This document shows, piece by piece, positions 41,937-49,371 of a DNA stretch of 54,352 nt (within the stretch, counting starts at the first letter, position 1; every line of letters begins with the position of its first letter). A model generated the notes under the pieces. It did not search any database and had not been told where the DNA came from. It worked only from the letters and a program-made list of their open reading frames with translations. A program made the translations under genes and the position numbers. Origin of the DNA: Desulfatitalea sp. UBA4791 (GTDB lineage: Bacteria > Desulfobacterota > Desulfobacteria > Desulfobacterales > Desulfosarcinaceae); NCBI GenBank assembly GCA_002402905.1, contig DHGT01000152.1, forward strand, positions 1 through 54,352, read 5' to 3'.

Positions 41937-42946
41937 GCCGCCGGTTGAAAAGCGTCGCCGTACTGGGCGGGAGCCGCTTCATCGGCCTTGCCATCGTGGA
42001 GGCGTTGCTGGCAAAGGGTTGTCGCGTCTTGACGGTCAACCGGGGTGTGACGCCGGTGCGCTGTTCCAGCCCCGTCGAGCGGGTGACGGCCGACCGTCGT
42101 GACCCGGCCGGCTATGCACGCGCCCTGGCGGGCATCGACGTCGAGGCCGTCGTGGACGTGACGGCCTACCGCCCCGAAGAGACCCGGGTGGTGGTGGCGT
42201 CTTTTGGTGGGCGCATCGGGCGTCTGGTGCACATCAGCAGCCTGAGCGTTTACCGATGGCCGTTGCCCTGTCCCGTCCAGGAAGACGCGCCGCTTGAAGA
42301 CGATCCCCGGCATGAATACGGGTACGGCAAGGCGGCCTGCGAGCGCCTGCTCTTTTCTCAGCCCACCGAACGGCTGCCCTGGACCGCTCTGCGGCTGCCC
42401 GCCGTATTCGGCCCTCACGATCCACACTCCCGCGAGGCCTATCTGCTGCGACAGATCCTAAAGGATAAAACGATTGTCGTGCCGCCCCGGCCATACCTGT
42501 GCCAGAATCTGGTTGCTGCCGATGCGGCCCGGGCCGTGTGCGCCCTGCTCGAAAGTCCCCATGCGGTCGGTCGGGCCTATAATGCCGGGGACGAGCCCTT
42601 CACCCTCGAAGGCTATGTGGGACTTATCGCCGGGCTGGTGGGCCGGCCGGCGCGCATGGTTCGCGCTTCGACCCGGGTGCTGGTACGCGATGGGGCCCAT
42701 CCGGAAAGGATTCCCTACTACTTCGAAGGCGACGTGGTGCTCGATACCCGCAGGATTCGCGACGAGATCGGATTTTCGCCGCTGCGGCCCGTGGAGGAGG
42801 CTATGGCCGCGACCGTGGAAGAAATTACCAGGGCACCCGGCGGGATCGATTCCGCCGGGTGGGGCCTGCCTTGGGAGGCGCCGTTCCCGGCTGGCCCTCT
42901 GGATCTTTTCCGAAATTCCGGATCTCAAGCGCCTGATAGCCCTTGA
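41933..42946 (+). CDS. NAD-dependent epimerase/dehydratase (extended SDR-like)
   Basis: The 337-residue protein begins with the nucleotide-binding motif VAVLGGSRFIGLAIVEAL (GGxxFIG, the atypical SDR variant), then HISSLSVYRWPLPCP, the catalytic Y-x3-K in YGYGKAACE, and RLPAVFGPHDP. The C-terminal part (YNAGDEPFTLEGYVGLIAGL) is the substrate domain seen in mRNA-binding/atypical SDRs of the NAD_binding_10 type. It is co-translated with the radical SAM gene through the ATGA overlap, suggesting that the two act on one molecule. Which molecule is unknown. Confidence 0.87.
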   Translation: MSRRLKSVAVLGGSRFIGLAIVEALLAKGCRVLTVNRGVTPVRCSSPVERVTADRRDPAGYARALAGIDVEAVVDVTAYRPEETRVVVASFGGRIGRLVHISSLSVYRWPLPCPVQEDAPLEDDPRHEYGYGKAACERLLFSQPTERLPWTALRLPAVFGPHDPHSREAYLLRQILKDKTIVVPPRPYLCQNLVAADAARAVCALLESPHAVGRAYNAGDEPFTLEGYVGLIAGLVGRPARMVRASTRVLVRDGAHPERIPYYFEGDVVLDTRRIRDEIGFSPLRPVEEAMAATVEEITRAPGGIDSAGWGLPWEAPFPAGPLDLFRNSGSQAPDSP

Positions 42947-42996
42947 CGCCAGGCACGAGGGCCATGCTGCGGGCTACCTGTTGCAGTCTCCTCTAT

Positions 42997-43056
42997 GGTA
43001 CCTTCTGGGGCACCTTCTGGGGCACCTTCTGGGGCATCTTCTGGGGTACCTTCTGG
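42997..43056. repeat. 12-bp tandem repeat, five exact-length copies
   Basis: Five consecutive units GG(C/T)A(C/T)CTTCTGG, 60 bp in total, lie in the 118-bp gap between two convergent genes, ending 8 bp from the serpin stop. The period is strict and only two positions vary (T-C-C-C-T and C-C-C-T-C). Being a multiple of 3, it keeps frame, but no supported gene covers it. Confidence 0.9.
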
Positions 43057-43064
43057 AGAAAGGT

Positions 43065-44270
43065 TCACCTGCCGGGATCGACCATGCGTCCCATGAACAG
43101 GATCGTCCCGCTGGCATGGTCGCGGATCAGGAATAAGAACGGATGATCCACGCGAAACTCTTCGGGATGTTCCATGATGCTCTTGGTGACCATCTCCACG
43201 GCGGTGACGGCGGCGGCCTCCGTCCCCTCCTCGTTGACCTCCACGAAGGCCTTGTGCTTGATCTGGGCAATGCGGAGCTTGCCTTTGGGCCACCCCATGC
43301 CCCTGAAATCGGCAACGGGCATCTGGAACGCCTCGGCGATGCCCATCCGTTGGAAAGGCGGCACCAGGTCATAGCTGGTTTCGAGGTTGAACCGGGGCAG
43401 GTAGAGCCTTACCTTCCGGGGCTGCCGGCTGTCCAGGGCCGCCAGCCATTGCTTGAGGTTCGGTTCGGTCGCCTGCTCCTCCAGCGAGTTCAACCCATCC
43501 ACCTGGTTGGGCAGCAGGATCACCATGGAAAGCCGCTCCCCCTGGTACGGCAGGCTGAGCGCGCGAAAACCGTTTTCCTTCAACAGCCTCAAGTCGGCGT
43601 TGCGCTGCATGAGGGGTACGGTCACCTGCCGGTCGTGTGAGACATTGAAGGGTGCATCGGCGGTGCGATCTTGATCGAACGGGAAGGCCCAGAGGCCTTT
43701 GAAGTAGATGGCGTTGAGGATCACGCAAACCGAATCACGGCTGAGTTCATCGAGAATCTTTTCGATTTTGTGTTCGGTCTTGTTTCTCACCCATGCGTTG
43801 ATCGTCTCCAGATCGCCGGGAAAGATTTCGGCATCGTAATAGTCCTTTAAGAGGGTCTTGTAAGCCTGGCTCACATCATCACCCGTGAGCACCAATGCGT
43901 TGGCGACATTGAGCTTCTGCCCGGCCAGGTCCGAACCGTTGACCAACCCGGTGTTCAGCAGTTTGAAGGCCGGGTGAAGCTGGTCCTGATCGAGATCGAA
44001 GTGAAGCGCCCGCTTCATCTCTTCGGCCGTCTTGCCGCGGGCGCCGGCATAGGTCATGGCCATGGCCGCAGAGATGCTGTGGGGTGAGAAGAAAAGATTG
44101 TCTTCCCCGGTCGCCAGCTGTCGGTACAGCTGGACCGAGAAGGCGCGGTTGCCCTGGGTCAAAAGATCTTGCGAGGCGGTTTCCGAAGGGGCTGCGCCGC
44201 CGGCCGCCGACAGGGAGACGGCCACGAGGACGGTCAACAGAACCATTGAGACGATGGATGTGTATTTCAT
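43065..44270 (-). CDS. Secreted serpin (serine protease inhibitor)
   Basis: The 401-residue protein has a signal peptide (about 1-26, SMVLLTVLVAVSLSAAGGA) and a complete serpin fold: NLFFSPHSISAAMAMTYAGARGKTAEEM region (split over about 58-85), VILNAIYFKGLWAFPF, and the C-terminal FEVDHPFLFLIRD-type segment (FRVDHPFLFLIRDHASGTILFMGRM region). The reactive-loop hinge EEGTEAAAV (347-355) has the small-residue pattern of inhibitory serpins. Counting from T350 as P14 puts the scissile bond at K363-S364, so a trypsin-like or basic-residue-specific protease is the predicted target. ATG 44270 follows AAAGGA. It faces the epimerase gene convergently. Confidence 0.93.
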   Translation of the reverse strand: MKYTSIVSMVLLTVLVAVSLSAAGGAAPSETASQDLLTQGNRAFSVQLYRQLATGEDNLFFSPHSISAAMAMTYAGARGKTAEEMKRALHFDLDQDQLHPAFKLLNTGLVNGSDLAGQKLNVANALVLTGDDVSQAYKTLLKDYYDAEIFPGDLETINAWVRNKTEHKIEKILDELSRDSVCVILNAIYFKGLWAFPFDQDRTADAPFNVSHDRQVTVPLMQRNADLRLLKENGFRALSLPYQGERLSMVILLPNQVDGLNSLEEQATEPNLKQWLAALDSRQPRKVRLYLPRFNLETSYDLVPPFQRMGIAEAFQMPVADFRGMGWPKGKLRIAQIKHKAFVEVNEEGTEAAAVTAVEMVTKSIMEHPEEFRVDHPFLFLIRDHASGTILFMGRMVDPGR

Positions 44271-44360
44271 TGCGATTCCTTTTATTTTGAAAGGGTGGCG
44301 TCCTGACATCCTGAACCCTAACGACCGACGCATTCTAATATGGATGCACAGTGAAAACAA

Positions 44361-44382
44361 CCGGCTATTTGCCGGCTATTTG
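44361..44382. repeat. 11-bp exact tandem duplication
   Basis: CCGGCTATTTG occurs twice back to back (44361-44371, 44372-44382), upstream of the serpin gene and next to the palindromic element. Confidence 0.8.
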
Positions 44383-44415
44383 CCGATCCAGGGATTCCAC
44401 GGACTGCTATTCGTC

Positions 44416-44558
44416 AGTGTCCGTCCACAAATAGGCAAATTGGGTCGAGATTAAGGCGCACGAAAAATTTAACCGCAGGCATATGGTCGATATTCCGAGG
44501 ATTAAATTTTTCGTGCAACGCCGATATCGGGCCAATTGGTCATTTGTGGACGGGCACT
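44416..44558. mobile_element. 143-bp palindromic element, MITE-like or large REP-type
   Basis: The two halves are imperfect inverted copies. Core arms GCACGAAAAATTTAA (44458-44472) and TTAAATTTTTCGTGC (44502-44516) are perfect over 15 bp with a 29-nt centre. Terminal arms CCGTCCACAAAT (44421-44432) and ATTTGTGGACGG (44542-44553) are perfect over 12 bp, extended by AGTG/CACT at the outer edges. Between them AATTGG/CCAATT-like stretches pair with small gaps. No transposase frame and no clear target duplication are present. The whole gap 44271-44819 (549 bp) otherwise holds the serpin promoter, an 11-bp duplication and a promoter for the next gene; no gene is seen. Confidence 0.7.
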
Positions 44559-44724
44559 CGTTAAACCCGGCCCGGGTGGCACAGGTGGCCGATGCCACAC
44601 GCCAAGCGGTCAAGTGCCAGTAAAATGCACGGCGGACGGCCCAGAAACTCCCCCGGCCTGCGCCGGGGCTGCCTCAAGGTTGATCCGGATGGGGCCGATA
44701 GTATCCTTCGAAGGGATTCAGTGC

Positions 44725-44753
44725 TTGATGGCGGTTTTGGGTTGCTGTATAAC
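44725..44753 (+). promoter_or_regulatory. Candidate sigma-70-type promoter for the PrcB-like gene
   Basis: TTGATG (44725-44730) and TATAAC (44748-44753) are spaced 17 bp, with the ATG 67 bp beyond the -10 box. Confidence 0.5.
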
Positions 44754-44819
44754 ATACTTAAAATTTTACAAAATGTTCGATGTGCAGGCGTTTTTCATTT
44801 TGGCCTGTTGGAAAATCGT

Positions 44820-45329
44820 ATGACTGACATCCGGAATATCCTTTTGACATGCACTTTCTTGCTGAACCTGTTTATGTGGCCGGTCTGGTCCGGCGCAGAC
44901 GAGCTTCCCGTCGCCGGGTCGCCCGCTCCGACCGCCCTTGACGCCGCACCGTCGCCAGCCCGGCTCGGACAAAGCTGGGAGGGGCATCTTTCCCATCAAA
45001 AGGAAGCCTTCATCGAGGTGGTGACAGACCCGGCCGATTGGCGCTTGCTATGGCGGCGCGCCTTCGACGCACCGGCGCCGGAGCTGGATTTCCAGCAGCA
45101 TGTGGTGGCCTGCGTTTTTCTCGGCCACTCGGCGCCCTGGCTGTTTTCCATCGCCTTCGGGGAGCCCCTGGTACGTGGCGATCGGGTGGTCATTCCCTAT
45201 GGGTTGAGCGATCTCATCCTGGAATTGAGCGGGCCGTTCAAGGCGGGCGGGCAATACCGGATGAAGGTCTTCGAACGCAAGTCCGGGTATGCTTACGGGC
45301 TGGAAGAGACGCTCTACAACGACATGTGA
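44820..45329 (+). CDS. Exported protein resembling the PrcB C-terminal domain (protease complex subunit)
   Basis: The 169-residue protein has a signal peptide (NILLTCTFLLNLFMWPVWSGA) and a mature domain reading DPADWRLLWRRAFDAP, LDFQQHVVACVFLG, then a beta-rich end (DRVVIPYGL). This follows the pattern W-x2-LW...DF...VV-x-V-x-LG of PrcB-like domains, known from a chymotrypsin-like protease complex of Treponema denticola where PrcB stabilises the protease. The usual GGY after the LG strand is replaced by APWLF, so the match is distant. No strong Shine-Dalgarno site; the ATG at 44820 begins the signal peptide. Neighbourhood with a serpin and a CHAT gene strengthens a proteolysis-related reading but does not prove it. 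Confidence 0.6.
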   Translation: MTDIRNILLTCTFLLNLFMWPVWSGADELPVAGSPAPTALDAAPSPARLGQSWEGHLSHQKEAFIEVVTDPADWRLLWRRAFDAPAPELDFQQHVVACVFLGHSAPWLFSIAFGEPLVRGDRVVIPYGLSDLILELSGPFKAGGQYRMKVFERKSGYAYGLEETLYNDM

Positions 45330-45366
45330 ACAGGGGGCCGCGAGGCGGCGGGCGAGGAGGTACGTG

Positions 45367-45663
45367 ATGGCCAAGGCAGGTCGAGCGCCGCGAAAAGGCG
45401 CAACTCAAAAGAGCCTGATCATCCTGGCGGTACTTTTTCTGTTGATCGGCGGAGCTGTCATGGATCCCATGGCCGGTATCGCCTGTTTCGCCCTGGCGGG
45501 GGTCGCCTCCCTCATCGCGGTTTTTTCCGGCTCGGGATGGCCACGGCTTGTGGCGGTGGCCCTGTTGATCGCTGCCGCGGCGCTGGCGGTTTCCAATGTC
45601 TCGCCCGCCCGCCAGCACCATCAGAATTACAGATCGAGCGTGGGAGCGACCAGCGTCGAATGA
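45367..45663 (+). CDS. Small inner-membrane protein, 98 aa, unknown function
   Basis: ATG 45367 follows AGGAGG by 6 nt. A basic N-terminus (MAKAGRAPRKGATQK) leads into two or three hydrophobic segments (SLIILAVLFLLIGGAVM, GIACFALAGVASLIAVF, LVAVALLIAAAALAV) and a polar tail. No family recognised. It lies 37 bp after the PrcB-like gene, probably in the same transcript. Confidence 0.75.
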   Translation: MAKAGRAPRKGATQKSLIILAVLFLLIGGAVMDPMAGIACFALAGVASLIAVFSGSGWPRLVAVALLIAAAALAVSNVSPARQHHQNYRSSVGATSVE

Positions 45664-45723
45664 TGCTCGCCACCATAACGGATCATAAACATAATGTGTG
45701 AGACCAACAGCGAGGAGTTGAAC

Positions 45724-46920
45724 ATGAAAATCGACGTGTGCAATGCACTTGGGAGATATTCGGAGAAGAAAAGAGATTCCGAGCGTTGGCGGGTGGTTTT
45801 GACGCTCTTTTTCTGGATCGTCGCAATCATCGCGATCCATCCCCAGCCCGGCATGGCGGGAGAGCGTTACAGAGGCCTGCGTGTGGCGGACCAGGAGGGC
45901 CGTTACTACATCGATGACACCCAACATGTCGCGTTCGTCATGGAAGATGATGCGGTGACGGATTTAAGAATCCACATGGATGGGGTCAACAAGGATGTGT
46001 CGTTTTCAACCTGTGCTCCGCTGCAGGCGGACGGCAGCAACTTCACGCGATGGTTTGCCGTCGAATGCCGTAAAATGACCGCCTATGACCAGGGGCAGTT
46101 TTCCTATGACTATTTTCTGGCCGGCGCCTATGCCGGGATATCGCCCGTCATCACGCCTGCATATTCCATGTATCAGCAGATCAAGGCGGTTTCGGATCAG
46201 ATCGGAAGGGAAGTCCCGGCGAGAACTTTCGTTATCTATGCCAATAAGAAGCCCGTCTATGAATTCTTCTGTTACGCTGACACCGCAACCCCACAAATTA
46301 CACAGGCCGATACGCCGCCTCTCGCCGTCATCTCCGAGGGTTCGCCGAAAATGAGGAAGGAAGACAAGCTGCAGGTGGATCACAGCATGCCCATGAATCT
46401 GTCCTACCTCATCGATTCAAGACAATTTTATTCGAATCAGATCATGCTCGTCTATGGATTCCGGCCGGAGAACGACAAGGCCGGGAGCGCCGCCACCGTA
46501 TGGGGGAAGAAGACCAGCGACCAGGATTGGCTGCTGGAGCGGGAGTCGGCGGCGGTTTGGGTGACGGGCGTCGATGGTCCCCAGCATCATGAGGAGATCA
46601 TTCTACGGACACGAATGGAAGAGAAAGACGGCACCGTCATGTTGCGCGGTTACCAGGTGATCCAGGTCGGACCGGTGCAGGGACCCGGCGTTACGTTAAA
46701 AACGGGTGAGTATCTCTATTACGATCTGCCCGGCTCCCGGAGCAACAGCTGCCCCATCGACCTGATCGGCGACGCCGTCGAAGCCGTCTTCTACGATGCC
46801 CACAGCGGCGTGATTCTCGAAGCCGTCCAACCGGGTACCGCCAAGCTGAAGGTATTTACCCACTGGTGGCAGGACCCCCAGCCCAAATTTCTCCGGGAGT
46901 ACGAGATTGTCATTCATTAA
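45724..46920 (+). CDS. Large exported or membrane-anchored protein, unknown function
   Basis: The 398-residue protein starts at ATG 45724 (GAGGAG 6 nt upstream). Residues 1-30 are charged and cytoplasmic in character, followed by a hydrophobic segment (VVLTLFFWIVAIIAIHP) that may be an uncleaved anchor or a late signal peptide (cleavage near GMAGE). The remainder is beta-rich and soluble: DTQHVAFVMEDDAV, YDYFLAGAYAG, NQIMLVYGFRPEND, and a C-terminal CPIDLIGDAVEAVFYD. Three Cys in the exported part. No domain recognised. It follows the small membrane protein after 60 bp. Confidence 0.7.
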   Translation: MKIDVCNALGRYSEKKRDSERWRVVLTLFFWIVAIIAIHPQPGMAGERYRGLRVADQEGRYYIDDTQHVAFVMEDDAVTDLRIHMDGVNKDVSFSTCAPLQADGSNFTRWFAVECRKMTAYDQGQFSYDYFLAGAYAGISPVITPAYSMYQQIKAVSDQIGREVPARTFVIYANKKPVYEFFCYADTATPQITQADTPPLAVISEGSPKMRKEDKLQVDHSMPMNLSYLIDSRQFYSNQIMLVYGFRPENDKAGSAATVWGKKTSDQDWLLERESAAVWVTGVDGPQHHEEIILRTRMEEKDGTVMLRGYQVIQVGPVQGPGVTLKTGEYLYYDLPGSRSNSCPIDLIGDAVEAVFYDAHSGVILEAVQPGTAKLKVFTHWWQDPQPKFLREYEIVIH

Positions 46921-47037
46921 AGGGAGCGGTCACGGTCGGAAATCCACATATCGCCATGACAACGGACCGCGTAAGTTCACCATGAAATCCGGCCCGTTTG
47001 ACGTGGAAATGATACCAACTGGGCGAAGGAGTTGTAG

Positions 47038-47469
47038 ATGACGCAAAAAGTCGAGATCGTTCCCGGAAAACTGACGGCCCGCGGCGCGGCCATCGGCACT
47101 TGGGTAGTTTCCCTTTTGATGCTATTCGGCCTGGTGATGGCCGTGGTGGTGCTGATGGAGACCTCCTTCTCCTCAGAGCCGGGCCTGGCGATTCTGATGT
47201 GCCTCTTCTGGCTGGTCTGGATGGGCGCCTGCATCGGTATCATCGTCCAATTCCGACGGGTGGTGAGGGCGTCGCGGCAGAGCGGTACGGACACCCTCGC
47301 GGAACTGCGATTCGACCCTCCGGACGCTTCCGGCGGCGCTCCCGGTGATCTTGCGCCGGGCGCCGACATCGAGGCGCGGTTGCGCCATCTGGACAAACTG
47401 CGCCACAGCCGGCTGATCGACGAGGAGGAGTACATCGCCCAGCGGGCCCGTATTCTTCAGGAGCTCTGA
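47038..47469 (+). CDS. Two-helix membrane protein with C-terminal SHOCT domain
   Basis: The 143-residue protein has two membrane helices (about 18-42 and 50-72: VVSLLMLFGLVMAVVVLM; GLAILMCLFWLVWMGACIGIIV), a Pro/Gly/Ala linker and a C-terminal SHOCT motif (LRHLDKLRHSRLIDEEEYIAQRARIL pattern: L-x2-L-x-L-x3-G/R-L-I-x-E-E-Y-x2-R/K). SHOCT helices occur at the ends of many small membrane proteins, often as oligomerisation elements. ATG 47038 follows GAAGGAG. Last of the plus-strand envelope group; the next gene is convergent. Confidence 0.8.
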   Translation: MTQKVEIVPGKLTARGAAIGTWVVSLLMLFGLVMAVVVLMETSFSSEPGLAILMCLFWLVWMGACIGIIVQFRRVVRASRQSGTDTLAELRFDPPDASGGAPGDLAPGADIEARLRHLDKLRHSRLIDEEEYIAQRARILQEL

Positions 47470-47488
47470 TCTTACGGACGGCCGCCGA

Positions 47489-48733
47489 TCATTCGTAGAT
47501 CTTCTCCCCTTCGGCAAAGGCTTCGGCCGCATCGTTTTCATAATCCCGTTCCGCTTTCTTCGCCTTGCTGGCCAGGTACTCCTTGTACCACTCGTGGGCG
47601 ATGATCATGCTCATCACCTCGTTGGAGCCGGTCCAGATGGAGGCCAGGCGAAGGTCGCGGGCGATGCGTTCCACCGGAAACACGTTGGTGTAGCCGATGC
47701 CGCCCATCACCTGCATGGCGTTGTGGGCCACCTTCTGGCACGATTCGGTGACGAACTTCTTGGCCTGGCTGACCATGCGGCGGGTCTCCCTGGCCGGGAC
47801 GCCCGAGTCGACCATGCGGGCGGTGGTGTAGATCATGCTGCGGGCGGCATCCAGGAGCATGGCCGCCTCGGCCACCTGGAAGCTGACACCCTGGAACTGG
47901 GCGATGGGCTGGCCGAAGGCCTTTCGCCGTGTGGTGTAGCCCGTGGCCACGGTCAGGGCTGGTCGGGCCGCGCCGATGGTCATGGCCGCGGTGCCCAGGC
48001 GCTCGGGGATCATCATGGTGTTGAAGACCGCGTAGCCGCCGTTGAGCCGGCCCACGATGTTCTCCTTGGGGACCCGGACATCCTTGAAGACCACCCGCCC
48101 GGCGCCGCCGCCGCGGCTGCCCATGAGGCCGTAGATATAGTCCACCCGCACCCCGGGGCCGCGGTCCACGATGAAGCAGGTGAGGGCCTTGTGTGGTTCG
48201 GCGGCCGGATCGGTCTTGGCGTACACAAGGAAGTAGTCGGCCCCTTCGGCGCCCACGATGAAGCGTTTCTGGCCATTGATGACAAAGTGGTCGCCCTTGT
48301 CCTCGGCGGTTGTCGTGGTGCCGAAGAAGTCCGACCCGCCCCGGGGTTCGGTGAGGCATTCGGCGGCGAAGATTTCTCCGCTCAGAAGCGGCTTGACGTA
48401 ACGCTCCTTCTGGGCGTCGGTGCCGTGCAGGATGATGGCGTCGCAGACCAACTCGGCACCCACCCCGAAGACGCAGGCAAAAATGTAGCCCAGGGTGCCC
48501 ACCTCCTCCATGACCATGCATGTGGAGACCCAGTCCATGCCGCGGCCGCCCCACCTCTTGGGGTAGCGGCAGCCGAACAGGTTGCGCCGGCCGGCTTCGC
48601 GCAGAAATTCTTTGGGGAACTGGATCTTGTCCTGGTCCATATCGAGGATCATCTGCCGCGGCACCCAGCGCACCAGGTCCCGCACCTCTTCGCGCAATTT
48701 TTTTTGTTCGTCGGTCATCATGAAATCAAACAT
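47489..48733 (-). CDS. Acyl-CoA dehydrogenase with isovaleryl-type active site
   Basis: The 414-residue acyl-CoA dehydrogenase fold has ECLTEPRGGSDFF, RVVFKDVRVP, GYTTRRKAFGQPIAQFQ and GGIGYTNVFPVERIARD. In the usual catalytic-base position of the IYEGT motif it has W367-T368-GSNEV, that is, no Glu. Instead E244 lies in IPERLGTAA, matching the helix-G position used as base by isovaleryl-CoA dehydrogenase, so a branched-chain or otherwise substituted acyl-CoA is a plausible substrate. A 30-residue acidic/Lys-rich tail follows the fold. ATG 48733 is preceded by AGGAGG and overlaps the end of the MerR gene by 8 bp, so the regulator and the enzyme are co-transcribed. Confidence 0.9.
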   Translation of the reverse strand: MFDFMMTDEQKKLREEVRDLVRWVPRQMILDMDQDKIQFPKEFLREAGRRNLFGCRYPKRWGGRGMDWVSTCMVMEEVGTLGYIFACVFGVGAELVCDAIILHGTDAQKERYVKPLLSGEIFAAECLTEPRGGSDFFGTTTTAEDKGDHFVINGQKRFIVGAEGADYFLVYAKTDPAAEPHKALTCFIVDRGPGVRVDYIYGLMGSRGGGAGRVVFKDVRVPKENIVGRLNGGYAVFNTMMIPERLGTAAMTIGAARPALTVATGYTTRRKAFGQPIAQFQGVSFQVAEAAMLLDAARSMIYTTARMVDSGVPARETRRMVSQAKKFVTESCQKVAHNAMQVMGGIGYTNVFPVERIARDLRLASIWTGSNEVMSMIIAHEWYKEYLASKAKKAERDYENDAAEAFAEGEKIYE

Positions 48734-49142
48734 TTTTGCCCTCCTCCTGTTCCAGTTCGTCGCGCCGGAGCGTTATTTTTTCCAGCATTTCCAATATTTC
48801 CGATTCGAACAACCTGAGTTCTGCCATGCGTTGGCGGATCTCTCGCAAACTGCGGTCCGCATAGCGCAGGGTGCGCCGGATCTGTTCCCGCTCATCGATG
48901 CCGTCGGAAATCAGTCCGATCATGTCGGCGATCTCCTCGAGGGTGAAGCCGAAGCGCTTGCCCCGCAAAATCAACTTGAGGCGCGCGCGGTCCCGCTTGG
49001 TGAAGAGGCGGTGGCCGCCGTTGGTGCGGCTTGGCGCCAGCAAGCCCTTCTCTTCGTAAAAGCGGATGGTGCGGGTGCTGATATCGAATTCGCCGGCCAG
49101 TTGGCTGACGGTCCAGGTCGGTTCGTCGTTTGGGATGGACAT
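48726..49142 (-). CDS. MerR-family regulator (LiuR-like)
   Basis: The 138-residue protein has the MerR helix-turn-helix-wing start (TWTVSQLAGEFDISTRTIRFYEEKGLL...NGGHRLFTKRDRARL) and a long dimerisation helix. The SRTNGGHRLFTKRDR wing and the following FGFTLEEIADMIGL are typical of the LiuR-type MerR proteins that control branched-chain amino-acid and acyl-CoA catabolism. It overlaps the acyl-CoA dehydrogenase gene by 8 bp. Three GTTAAC units lie 18 bp upstream of the start and probably form its operator. No effector Cys cluster typical of metal-sensing MerR is seen. Confidence 0.9.
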   Translation of the reverse strand: MSIPNDEPTWTVSQLAGEFDISTRTIRFYEEKGLLAPSRTNGGHRLFTKRDRARLKLILRGKRFGFTLEEIADMIGLISDGIDEREQIRRTLRYADRSLREIRQRMAELRLFESEILEMLEKITLRRDELEQEEGKNV

Positions 49143-49160
49143 GTCAGGAGCCTGTGTGAA

Positions 49161-49178
49161 GTTAACGTTAACGTTAAC
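49161..49178. promoter_or_regulatory. Triple GTTAAC repeat, probable MerR operator
   Basis: GTTAAC is repeated three times without spacing (49161-49178), making one continuous 18-bp palindrome just upstream of the MerR start. ACGTTAACGT-type palindromes are the known style of LiuR-family operators. Confidence 0.6.
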
Positions 49179-49301
49179 ATTTCATGGGGGTGATCCGTAT
49201 GTCAACAGGAAAGTGATCGGTGCCTGTTCGCCACCCCGGCGTTGGCGTCGGTTGGTTCAAGGATTACATCCCTGAAAGTTTCGCGGAAATGCGGAAATGA
49301 T

Positions 49302-49329
49302 TTGATCATCCGGTCCGCCTCAATATAGA
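49302..49329 (+). promoter_or_regulatory. Candidate sigma-70-type promoter of the two-component system
   Basis: TTGATC (49302-49307) and TATAGA (49324-49329) are separated by 16 bp, about 43 bp before the response-regulator ATG. Confidence 0.45.
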
Positions 49330-49371
49330 ACCAGCCATCTGGTGATGATGTGATGAAAACAGGAGGCTTCC

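Noticed and set aside
42997..43056. CRISPR-like array
   Set aside because: Units are contiguous 12-mers with no spacers.
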